Of a DNA stretch of 64,000 bases, positions 47,636 to 59,100 are shown in pieces; within the stretch, counting starts at the first letter, position 1; each line of letters begins with the position of its first letter. Made by a program: the position numbers and the translations under genes. This stretch comes from Plasmodium coatneyi. Its lineage: Eukaryota > Apicomplexa > Aconoidasida > Haemosporida > Plasmodiidae. Location: contig NC_033562.1 of the NCBI RefSeq assembly GCF_001680005.1, forward strand, positions 248,001-312,000, in the 5' to 3' direction. The notes under the pieces are model-generated. The model saw nothing but the letters and a program-made list of their open reading frames with translations. It was not told the origin of the DNA and did not search any database.

Positions 47636-49623
47636 TCTGTCTTCCCTGCGTTACAGCATTATTCTGTGTCCTTTGGTGTGGCAAACAATTGGAGAGATAG
47701 GTCTGGCTTGGGTATAATATATTCTGTTTTTCTTTTTTTTGCTCTCTTGAGTACTTTTTTACTGCTCACCCCATTAGTGTTGGCATTATTGTATTGAGAT
47801 CTCTCAATATGGTTGTTCTAAAGTTTTCTTCTTTTTTTTCTTATCAGTTTGGCATTTACACTTTTGCAATTCACACGATCCATCCATACAATTGTGTGCC
47901 ACATAACAAATAAAGAACAAAACAAAGGGAAAAAATTAGAGCGAGGACAAGAATGAACTTTGCGGTTTCACAATGTGTGTGGAAAATTTCAGTGTATGTG
48001 AGAGAGCATTTTAAAAAGAAAGTCCCGGGGGGGTTACATACATGCATGCATAAGATGTACTGTACAAAAACAAGGTGAAAAAAAAAACGCTACGCAATCT
48101 GCGTATAATAAGGTATACACACAGGGTGGGTTTCACTTAATTATGTTGGCGAATTGGTGTATGCAGGCGTGCATGGACATATATTCGGCTAATTCGCCAC
48201 GTTCGGATCTTGAAGCAACTACAAGGAAGAATATATGTGCATCATCTTTCCTTCTCCTTTAAGCGAATGCAAAAGGAAAGAAAAAAAAAAAAACGCAGGG
48301 ACAAATTATCAGTACGAATATAGGAGAAAGGTTAACTGATTTGATAGGCTTACATATTTGTAACATATATCTTGAGAGCAATACGTTTGGCAAAAAATGT
48401 ACAAGTAAAAAATGGCAAGAAAAAAAAAAAAAAAATGGTGAAGAGCCTGTTCACACGACCTATTGGTTCTTGACTTTGAACTGAAATGAAAAGAATTAAA
48501 ACGCAAATGGGGAATGTTAAACAAGGAATAAAAATAAAACAAAATTGTATTCACCTAAATAAATTTGTAAAAAAAAAGAAAAAGAAATGTCAAACATTAT
48601 ATACATAAAATGAATGCACAGCACAAATGCGTGCATAAAATGACAGTGTAAGAATTTACAAACTGCTTTTATACATTTCTACACGCATATGTATAACGCC
48701 ACTCCGTTATATTCTTCGGGGGAAAGTGTATAGATCTGCTAAAAGTTCTCTCCATTTTTTGACGTTATAATGATATTTCCATTTGCTACTTTATCATCCT
48801 TTCATCGTTTTATGTATTTTTTCCGCCAACAAATTGGTGACGTGCTAACAATCAAATGAGGGGGTTGCCCCTTTACGTTTCTCGAAAAAGGTTACTCTTC
48901 CTGTAAGTGGTATTTTTACACATATATAATAAGCTTTTGAAAATTCCTTGGAACATTAATTTTTTTTTTTTTATCTTGCGGACGAGAGGGAATTATTTTA
49001 TGCCATTTCGTTTTCCCACTATTTCTTACATTTCCTAGGATGCGCTTAACAGTGTGTTAATTGTTTTCTTTGTAGAGCGGAAAGATTACTTGCCGCGGTT
49101 GCCCTTTCAAATAAAAGTACACACATACGTATGGTGGACATGTGCTATATACACAATCCCGCACGTGCCTATGCGTACAAATGGCAATTCCCCAATTCGG
49201 GGTTTTAGTTTAAAAAACAAATAAAAAAAGGATTACAAAGTTTTGCCTGTTCGATGCATAAACAAAGAGACGTAAACAAAGGAAATGCCTTTTGCAATTT
49301 TATTTTTTCTTCATTCATAGCACTTGTGGAAGGGCAAAAGGGATGGCACATTGAGTGTATGCATGCTATGTGAAAATGCCCTGGGGGAGGGGGGCATCAC
49401 ACCTAAAGCAGAATGCTTAAAAAGTGTTAAGCTGCACATATGGAAGCACGCTCGAATTACAAATTAAGTAATTTTTCGTAGAGGGGGATAAACCATATGG
49501 AAGCATTACACATAGGCAGGGATATGAGTAAAACAGAGGCGTAAAATAAATGCGCCCAATAAACAAGGCAAATGCAAAAAAAAAGTTTTAATTATAAACA
49601 AACGTGAAAACTAAACAAAATGG
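47636..49623. other. Intergenic region upstream of the giant RCC1 gene; no gene seen
   Basis: This 2-kb stretch lies between the start of the RCC1 gene and the stop of the next minus-strand gene. TGCATGCA occurs at 48043-48050, and once more at about 47373 inside intron 1 of the RCC1 gene; this octamer is a known binding motif of a Plasmodium ApiAP2 factor. A-runs and a CCCGGGGGGG tract (48024-48033) are present. The 81-codon frame at 48309-48554 has no recognisable features. Confidence 0.5.
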
Positions 49624-51153
49624 CTAGCAGTTGTGATCCTCGTTGAGGTCATCGTGCCCATCGATGCTCCTGTAAACTTTCATGGCTAGCATTTTCGTCC
49701 GTCTAGCGGATGGGGGGTTCTCTTGAAAGAAATACTGCATTGGGGGAAACAAAATATAAAACAATAAAATATAAAGCAGTTAATAAAATAAGGGGCTATA
49801 ACACCCCGTTTGCACATACTACACATTCAAATATACGCAACGCAGGGTGAACGTCTTAAAAGCCACCAATTTTGCGCACTTACGTATAGGAAAAATTCGA
49901 AATGCTTCCTCGAGTAGCAACTCAAAATACACTCCGCATTTAGGCGCATCACCACGTTGTACAAATTGCTCAAGTAACAAAAAATGATGACGGTTAGCTT
50001 GTCTATTTTGTCGTAAACATATATCTTCTTGATCACTTTTAGGCACTCGATTAGAAGCTTCTTTTCGACCGTCGTTAAGAGCGTGCTGGCCTTGTGAACC
50101 TTCTGAAGGAATGAAAAAAAAATAGCAATATGGAGGGAAAAACGACACAAAATGGAAAGCGGAAAAAAAAAAAAAAAAAAAAAAAAAAAAACAGATTTGC
50201 ACTCAGTGTTCTATTCGTCTTACAAAAAGGGGCGTAAAATTTTCCGTGTGACTGTTTAGCAACTTCACATGTTCTATAGTCAGCCGGGGCTTCTCCAGGT
50301 ATCTACATATGTTTACATATTTTGTATCTACAATATCGACACCTTTAAGGGGGGGAGTATTGACAGAATTTCCATTAAAAGAATTACACTTATAAAATTC
50401 GGTGAACTTTGCATTTTTGGTAAATTCCTTTATAACAATATTTTTTTTTACATTAGACGAAAAGGACAATCCGTTTTGCTGCAAAAGGTGAATCATGTCT
50501 ATGTAGCAGTCGTCCTTTTTCTCGCTTAGGTACTGTTTCGACCGTCCAATGGTTTCTAGACACTCGCAAAAAGGTGCGCCAGAAGCGCGGTAACGGGAGC
50601 GAGGACGAAAACACTCACTAGCCGTACTAGCCGTGCTAACACTGCCGCTACAGCAGCCATTATGTTGATACTTGTCTGCAAATTCTTTGCAGCCTCTTTC
50701 CCGGCGTGCCTTGAGATACAAATATGGGAAAGACAAGTACGTGCAACACAATAAACACTTTTCTTGAAAATCCAAAAACTGGTAAAATATTTTAAATAAA
50801 ATTTCCATATCTTTGTAGTGAAATTTTCTTATCTTCTCCTGATTGATATATTCAATGAGATATTCCTTTTTTTTTTTTTTGTATTCATTTTTTTTCTTGA
50901 TTACGAAATTTACATACTCGTCTATATTAATCTTCCCCGTAGGAGCAAAATGGCTAGTTCCCTTTGTGGCTTCATCACAACGTCCTTTTCCCTCACCCAG
51001 TTGTGAGGAAATATTTTTCTTTTCAATCTTCTCAGTAACATATTCGTTTTTTATTTCCTCTTGAATTTCACTGAATATATTTCCAATAAATAATCCGTTG
51101 TACTCACTTGATGTGTCATATGATGAGGTGTTTAAATCGAGCAACTTTACCAT
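49624..51153 (-). CDS. Conserved protein of unknown function, 3 exons, 419 residues
   Basis: Exons (minus): 50224-51153, 49884-50102 and 49624-49734; both introns are phase 0 with donors GTAAGA and GTAAGTGC. I chose the start at 51153 (MVKLLDLNTSSYDTSS) rather than the more upstream frame opening, because the upstream residues look like untranslated sequence. A Lys-rich segment (residues about 95-125) is followed by MEILFKIFYQFLDFQEK, then CLLCCTYLSFPYLYLKAR, a pattern of short leucine helices that resembles an F-box but is not a firm match. Exon 2 (VEKKLLIECLKVIKKIYVY) looks helical. Exon 3 ends DGHDDLNEDHNC. No membrane segment or signal peptide is evident. I do not recognise the family with confidence. 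Intron 1 contains a run of about 27 T on the coding strand. Confidence 0.8.
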
Positions 51154-52072
51154 AAGGGGTTGGAGGAGTAGGCACTGTGTCACATGGATGTACCAAGCAA
51201 GTATGTAGCTCCTTTGCACGCACCAAATGAGAAATGCGCGCAAGGTTCGGGGTTTCCAACCAGAAATGTCCTTTTACTCTCACTTCCATACGAAGGAGGG
51301 GGTGGTGTGGGGGGGAGGAGGCTACCCAGTCGAACAGGAGGGCGCTACATGCGGTACGTCGGACGAGGCTTGAACAGGTGGAACGCGCAAAAACGTTGCA
51401 ATTGGGCGATTGTTAAATGTGACATTGTGAGCGTCCATCTACACGTACATTGTACACGTTTGCATAAGCGTATGCCTATTCGCATGCCCACTTCTAGTCC
51501 AGGGAAAAGCATAAAGGGTCATACTTTCTGAAGCACGCCAGAATAACGTCGATGGTGAAAATGGGTTTGTGTTTCTACATACAATTTTTGCATGTCATTT
51601 TTCCCCTTTGTGTAGCCTTCGCATGGGCTAGGCGCAAATATCGCTAGGCGAACTGGGAGAAAAAAAAAACAAAAAAAAAACACATACGTAGTGGTGCATA
51701 CCTAGCACCTGCACAGTGAATACGCAATGTGTTCTCAGCACGTACAAGCGCGTAACTCACAACTCGCTTAGCATAAGCTAAGGTACACGCTGAAAAACGT
51801 GCACTGGGCGGTGCCGCTTCTGAACAGCACAGGGCGCAATTGGAAAAAAGTGCAGCTTGGTGTTGAGCTCACTGAAGAGTACGAATAATCCAGTTAGTGC
51901 TCGCAAACCGGCTAAAATAAAACGGATGAAGCGAAATGGCGAAGTGAAACAAAATAAATAAATCCAGCTGAAGGAACAAAACTGACACAAGTTCCTTCAA
52001 TCCGCGGGTACCCTCCCGTACAATTTTTACGCTTCAAAATTTACGCGCCGAAATTCCCCCGAATTGGCCACA
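51154..52072. promoter_or_regulatory. Shared upstream region of two divergent genes
   Basis: About 920 bases separate the divergent start codons at 51153 (minus) and 52073 (plus), so promoters for both genes must lie here. GC content is higher than in other intergenic regions of the window (for example GGGGGTGGTGTGGGGGGGAG near 51297-51316). No other gene is convincing; the overlapping short frames are not supported by splice sites or motifs. Confidence 0.45.
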
Positions 52073-54464
52073 ATGGGAAAACACAAACACAGCAAAGATA
52101 AGTTGTACATTTTGCAGTCAGAGTATAGAAGAGATGCCTTGATAAAGAAGCAACACAAGTCCAGGAACTTGACCTTCCTCCCGTTTAATTACTGGTGAGC
52201 AGTTTTACCATACATATGTTACGCTGTCCCAAGGGAGAGAGAAAAAAAAACATTACACGTATGGGGCAGCACAAAAGCGCTCTCACGTATATATAGATAT
52301 ATATATGTTCATATATGTACCCGCTGGGGGGTACATCTTCCAGCCACTGTATTTTGCTCTGCGCCTGTGTGAAGGCATCCCCTTGCGCAGTAGGTCCAAC
52401 CCATATATAACAACCCGTGTCGCCCACGTTCCCCCTCTTCAGTTGCATAAGTCTAAGACCCTTCAGCGACCCCTACTGTGATGAAGATGGAAGGCTGTAC
52501 GATAAAAAAAGCGTTTTAGAAGAAATGGCCAAGGGGAAGGAGGAAAGGAAAAAAACGGAACCAACGATTGACCTGAAAAATCTAATTAAAGCAAACTTTT
52601 ACAAACACAATAATGAATACATATGTCCAGTGACGAGAAAGTACTTTAATCAACACTCAAAAATTATTTTAAATAAAAAAACGGGCAATGTATACTCCTC
52701 AGAGATATACAAATTATTTCAGAACAAAAAGGACATGTTTGATCCAATTACGCATGACCCCATGGAGAAGACAGATTTAATTGTCCTACAGGACCCCCTA
52801 AACCCTGTAACCAAATCGAATGAACTCAGCCAAAACACTTTTCAGGCGAAAAAAATAAAAGCTCAATCTATTCAGGATAATGGGGCCATTATGAGTATCC
52901 TTCACGAAGTGCAGAAGCAAAAGGGGGATGTAAAAGGTGGGCAAGACAAAGGTGAACATGTCCAAATGGGGAAACATCATTGGGGGAAGAAGGGAGACAA
53001 AAATGATACAACTGAGAATAAAGTAGGCATAGATGGAATAGATGGAACACAAATGGGAAGAGCAGATGGCAAGTACCTCCTCCCCCCAAACTATGTTGAC
53101 CCAGATGATCAAGAGGATGACAGCGAAAATGAAATAAAAATAAAATGTGAAAATTATAGTGATAATAAATTAGCGCAAAGTGTAACTTCCACCATATCGA
53201 ACGTTACCTACAAACATAGCTTTGTGTACCTTCCCGAGAATCAAGTCCAAGACATGATTTATGAGAAGGTTCGAAAAAATAAGAAAAACAGTTATGTGAG
53301 ACTCATAACGGATGTAGGCATGATCAACATGGAACTCTACGCCTCCACTTTGCCAAAGCTGTGCCACAATTTTTTATTCCTCAGTGAATATAAATACTAT
53401 GACAAAACAGATATTTTTAAAAAGGATAAAAGGGAGGATATTGTTTATTTTGGTTCCTGTAAAAGTAATTACCATTTAGCGGCATCCGGATTTTATTGGA
53501 GAAAAAAATTAAAAAAACACAAAATGAGAAACAAGATAAATGACGAAACGGCTATGCAGGCACTCAAGGAGTCCATAATGGGGGTACACAGTGACGACGA
53601 TAGTGACGTGGCAATTAAATATGTGAAGCATAGTGGTCACAAGCCCCCCTCGGAGAAGAGCTGCTTTGGAAATGTATACCTCTTTAGGTACTACAACCAA
53701 AAGTATTCCAACATGTTCTACATTTGCCTGGCGGAGGAGTACACCACGGGGGACGCCTGCGTGGGAAAGGGTAAGCTGTTCGTGACTGCAAAATTTAAGG
53801 CATTTGCGCGTCCCTGCGAAAAAGCAACCACCCTGTGTGAACATAAGTTCAGACGAACTAGCCAAATTGTTACCCAAATAACGCGCATTGTTTTGCATTA
53901 CCACATATTTTTCCCCCTGTGCATTCCTCACGCAGTTGTAGGCGGAAATGAAACCCTCGAGAAGCTGAAAAATCTGGACCCCGCTGCAAGTAGTGATGTA
54001 ATATATGAAAGATGGACAGAAATTGCGTTGCCCCGGATAAGCAACGTATATATGTTTTGATCTTTACGTATCGCCACAAGGAGATACACGTTTGTCCACG
54101 CCGTTACACTTCTTCACCCTTCCTTTCGCAGAATCAACACACCCTGAACGAAGTCATCATTTACACAAACCCGTTCAAAGACGTGGTGAAAGAAATGAAA
54201 GCAAATATGAGAAAAAAAGAGGAGGAGAAGAGCGGACAGGAAAATAACACAAAGAGCTACATAGACGATGGAAAGTACGTCCAGAATAAAAACGACAGTA
54301 TCGGTAAATACATAAATTGGAACGACTTCAAGAAGAGTGCAACGGCAGCAACCAACGTAGCGAACACCAGTGAAGAATTAAGCAAACCCAAACTGAACCC
54401 TTCAAAAAAGGAAACGCACTCAAAACCGAAGCAGAACAGTAGAATGAATTTTTCCGACTGGTAG
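52073..54464 (+). CDS. PPIL2-type U-box and cyclophilin-domain protein, 4 exons, 614 residues
   Basis: Exons: 52073-52194, 52443-53770, 53936-53997 and 54132-54464; phases agree. The N-terminus MGKHKHSKDKLYI and the junction sequence NYCCISLRPFSDPYC match the conserved start of PPIL2/CYC4, a spliceosome-associated cyclophilin with a U-box (known ubiquitin-ligase fold). The U-box half continues with EYICPVTRKYFNQHSKII and TGNVYSSEIYKLF to LQDPLNP at about residue 120. After a charged linker the cyclophilin-like domain runs from about 321 (SYVRLITDVGMINMELYAS) to VVGGNETLEKL and ends at EVIIYTNPFKDV. The usual catalytic FHR and QGGDP and the SQFFI stretch are not present; a basic insert replaces them, so isomerase activity is doubtful. 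The C-terminus is Lys/Ser/Asn-rich and ends NFSDW. It is probably nuclear. Its start lies across a shared promoter from the minus-strand gene. Confidence 0.88.
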
Positions 54465-56134
54465 AATTAAAGCAGTTCCATCTCAAAGAAAAAAGATATA
54501 CAAATAGATACAAGTTTTACTTTTTTTTTTTTTTGTCAACCAAAAGGCATAATTTCCGGAACGGAATAAAAAAGGCACATCAGTGCTGCTTCACCGTTAA
54601 CGGCTTTTTTCTTTTTTTCCGATATTATTTGAGAAGACGCCATTCCGTCACGCATATGTACTACAATGCTTTTATGGTTAGTACACTGTCATGCTGCATA
54701 TGCAAATTGTCCCTTCAGTTGTGTATGTTTTTTTTGTTTAATTTCCCCTTCATTTTGTCAATTTCTTTTTTGTTTTTTTGGTAATTTTTTTGGGAATTAA
54801 TGTTTTTTACCTTCACGTTGACGCTCACTTTTACGTTCACTTTTTTCTTTTCTTTCCCTTGCGTGTCCTTACCCCATTTCCCCCCACTCGGAAAATTACA
54901 TAACATTTTACCTACAAATAAATAGCCAGCGCCCCAAAAAACACGTATGTTGGCCTTTTTTCCATAAAATGTTTGTATTTTAACCTTTGGCATATTTTGC
55001 GCGATCACTTTGCTAATTTTCCTTTTTTTCATAAATCGTTTTTTTCGTATGTATATAAAATTTTTAAAAGCACAAATTTCCTGTTTTCCCTTTTAATTTT
55101 AAAATTGTATGAAAAAAAAAAAAAAATATTCGCCATAATTATATATATAAATATTTGGGGAAAGCGTTTTTTTTTTTTTTTTTTTTTTTTTAATACAATT
55201 AAAAATTTTTTTTTATGTATATTTTTGTTTATACCAAACGGTACATTTTTTTTTCCGCCTTCTATTTTTATACTATTTAGATTCTAACTAGAAAAAATAG
55301 AAAACATAAAAAGTACAGACATTTGAATTAGTGATGCAGATAATGCATTGTAACTTTTTTTTTTTTTTTAATATTGATATTCACTGAAAAGCAACGTTAA
55401 AAAGTCATGTATATTTCCGACAGCGTGAAATTAGTGCAATCGTCATGGGGGATTGTCTACATGTATAAATAGGTAAAAATTTATACGTATGCAAGTAAAG
55501 GCATTTGCGTTGTTCACATTTGTGTACGTACTACAACACCGTACTAGTGAACTTGCCCAAACGTCACACTGGTAGACAGGCGAACAGATAAGCAATCGGA
55601 CGAAACCACTTTGCTCAGTAATATGTTATCCAAAAGTTTCCACAGAAAGGGCAATGCACATACATTGATAGAAAAAAAAAAAATAGCACAGCGTAGAAAG
55701 AAGCCAAATCAATACTTCTCTCACAAGTTTGTATCCACGGGGTAGATTATTCCTTTTCCTTTTTCCTGAGGCGTGTCTATCAATTTTTTCCCCTTTTTAA
55801 CGCCATATAACATGCATAATTCTTGAGCCTCCCCCCGACAATGCAGTAATGAAATGCGTTTTCAAAAAATAACACACTTTTAACTTGAAGAAAAAAAAAC
55901 TCACTTGCTGATTTTTGCTTATACTTGGTATAGTTATGGATAGACAGGGAAGGAGCAAGAAGAGGCGTACAATTTAGAACCTAATTAGAAGCACCACACA
56001 CCCAGGTGCAACGTGTTAGAGGTGTCAAGACCGCACAGTGCAAAAGAGCAGGGCTTTAAAATGTGAGTCAAGTCAGCAACGCGCACATGCCGCCAACTGC
56101 CCCCTTCTCCTAGTCAAATTCAGATTCAGAAGAA
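54465..56134. other. Intergenic region between PPIL2-like and diacylglycerol kinase genes
   Basis: This is AT-rich sequence with T-runs (54521-54534, 55167-55191 and 55358-55369) and A-runs. Both flanking genes are on the plus strand, so it contains the 3' end of the first and the promoter and 5' leader of the second. Short open frames are Phe-rich artefacts. No RNA gene was recognised. Confidence 0.5.
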
Positions 56135-59100
56135 ATGGAAGATTTTGCCTATGTGGACAAAAATGTTTATATAAATCTTCTCGTGACCATTATAAATAAA
56201 TGCAAAGAATACCTTCTAGGGGTAGGGATTTTTAAGCTGCTCTTTTGCTTGTGCATAGTGGTCATTAGTATCATCTTTGCTCGTCGTAAAAACAAAAAGA
56301 AGAAAAAGGTCAACATATATATACAGATAAATAATGTGCGCCACGGAAACGGTAAGAAGACAGCCCAACTAGCGGAAGACCAGAAATGTTGCGCGGGCAA
56401 TGAAGATGCACAAATAGTGGAACCCGCAGATGTAGAACCAATGAATAACAAATTTTATCACATAACATACAGCCCACATATATTTGACCTAAAAAGTATC
56501 AACAGTACCGAATTGTGCAACGTATGCAATGAAAGCATCTACTCGTTCATTTTTTACAAAAAAGACATTTTCGAATGCGTGGTTTGCAGAAATAAGTGCC
56601 ACATAGAATGTGCCCCCAACTCCAACTTGATGAGCTGCAAAACGACTGTGTTTTTTAAAAACAAACACAAGTTTATAAGAATTAGGAACTGCATGTGGAA
56701 TAATAAATGCAACATTTGCAGTAAAAAATTCTCCTACTTCTCCTTTCCCCCGTTTGGCAAACAGTACATATATAAATGCATTTGGTGCAACAAATATTTT
56801 CATGTCCGCTGTATAGCCAAAGTTGCAAAGAAAAAAAAACAAACACATGATAAAAAAAAACAAGTCAAGGATGCAATTTGTACCTATGGAAATAACAAGT
56901 ATGTGCTTCTCCCGTATGAAGTTGCTATTAAAGAAAACGTCCTTCTAGACTTTTTGACGAATGCCTACCACCGTGTGGACGAGGCAGGAGTGGGCAAGGA
57001 TGGGGTGCTACTCAGCTACACCGCCCATGCGTTGGATAAAACACCGCACGATGATGAAACGGGTGAACTTAACAAATGCGAAAGAAACGAAAAAGAGAAG
57101 AAACTGGAACACGCAAAAGGAGGAAACTCATCCCCTCTTGGCAACAACACACCAGATGAACAACTCTGCCTGGATTATGTGAACCACTTCTCCATGTTCC
57201 ACAAAATGAGAAAATTCAAATCATTCCCCAATTGTTCAAAAGCAAAAAATAATATAATCCCGGTGCATGAAAACTTTCTTCTGAATTTCTTCCCCATTCA
57301 TTTGCCAATCTATGAAATAAAAAGTAGTAGAAAATTTCTCCTCATTTTTCTAAATGTAAAAAGTGGAGGACAAGTTGGAAAAAAACTCTACCAAGAATTG
57401 CTCATGTATTTTAACCCCCTACAAATCATAAGTATAAAAAGTGAAAAAAATGTTTTAAATGCCCTCAACATGTATAAGGAAATGATTTGCCTGAACAGAG
57501 TAATTATTCTTCTCTGTGGAGGAGACGGAACCATAAGCATCTTCATCGACACGTTATTAAAATTTTTTGCAAATGAAGTTGCCATGGGTGCTCTTCAAGG
57601 AAAGAACAAGGGAAAATACAACAAACTCTACTATGGGAATGATAAAAAAAATGATCAGATTATCTCCACGAAAAATACATTCCTAAATAAAACCATCATG
57701 AACATTACGGCAAAGTTGAAGCACAATAAAGACGCACTTAGGAAGAAGTGGACAAATAACATTACCGCGCAAGCGAAAAAACCCACCACCTTTTTTCTAA
57801 AAAAAAGGAGTGAGAAGAATGCAAATCATTGCGGTGACCATGACGGTGACGATGATGATGCAGGGAACATAAGTGAGGAGAAAGCGGAAACGTACTTTGG
57901 GAATGACTCCTGCACGGCACACGTGTGGGGAGAAAATCAAAGTGATCAATTAGCGCCGAAGCTGACGTCCAAGGTGAAAGGCGCATTTACAGGCGGTAGA
58001 TGCATCGACGATCCTGCCGCTTTGAACGGCGAATTGAAGGGTGAGTTAATTAGCCAATTAAGTGACAATTTTAGTGGTGACTTAATTGACGACCTGCGGC
58101 AACACCTGAGTAGTGATCTGAGTAACGATCTGAGTAACGATCTGAATGTCGAGACCAACGGCTGGATCGCGGGGCGAAGTAGCCCCAAGGACCTGGCCAA
58201 AAGGGGAACCGAAGCTAAGTGCGGAAACGGGAAGTACCTGTACATCCTGGAAAAACTGAGGAACTTCAAAAAAAAAGGCGCAGAAAAGGATGACGACGGA
58301 GGAAATGCAGACGGACTCTGCGAAGACGAAGCATACAAGGGAAGCACAGTGAAGAGCTTCCAAAACGGAAACTCCATGTTGGACAAGTATTCTAATAGCA
58401 ACACACTCATATATAGTAATTGCACAGAGAATAATGAAGACCCCTATTTTCAATCCCGGAAGGGAAAGGAGAATGAAAAAATGTACGACAATATTCTTTA
58501 CCATGATTACAAAGAAAAGTCCACCTGTTATTTACCAATGGGAACCAAATTAAATGAAAATTCGCCGTCGTACTGTCAGGAGGCCAATGGGGCAAACCCA
58601 AGTGATGAACCGGACGGTTCGTTGGGGGCAAACCCCCAAAACAAGGCAGACAATAAGCAGCACTGTTATAATGGCACCAGTTTGAACTGCAGTAATGGGA
58701 ATTCACTTCACAGCGGCAACGCTGACTGTGATGTGACACCCCACCAAGGGGGATACCAAGGTAATTACCAGGATGATTGCCAAGGGGGCGTAAACGGGAA
58801 GACATCCCTGACAGATGGACTCCCCAACGTGGACGCAGTAGATCCAAATCGAAGTGATGAAGATGTCATCTTCCAAATGGATAATGGTTACAAAGTTATA
58901 CACACAAAGGAAAAAAAAAAAATCCCCCAATGTGACGACCACCCCTCTTGTGAAGAAAAGGAAATTACAAATAACGCTATCAAAGGGGAAGATAAAGCAA
59001 AGAGATCGAACAAAAGTTCTCTCGAATCTTACATAGCGTGTGCACCTATAGGTATCCTCCCCCTAGGCACAGGAAACGATTTAAGCTACAGTCTAGGATG

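Noticed and set aside
58082..58847. Overlapping minus-strand frames inside the diacylglycerol kinase insert
   Set aside because: They lie opposite a continuous coding frame with conserved domains on both sides; no independent evidence.
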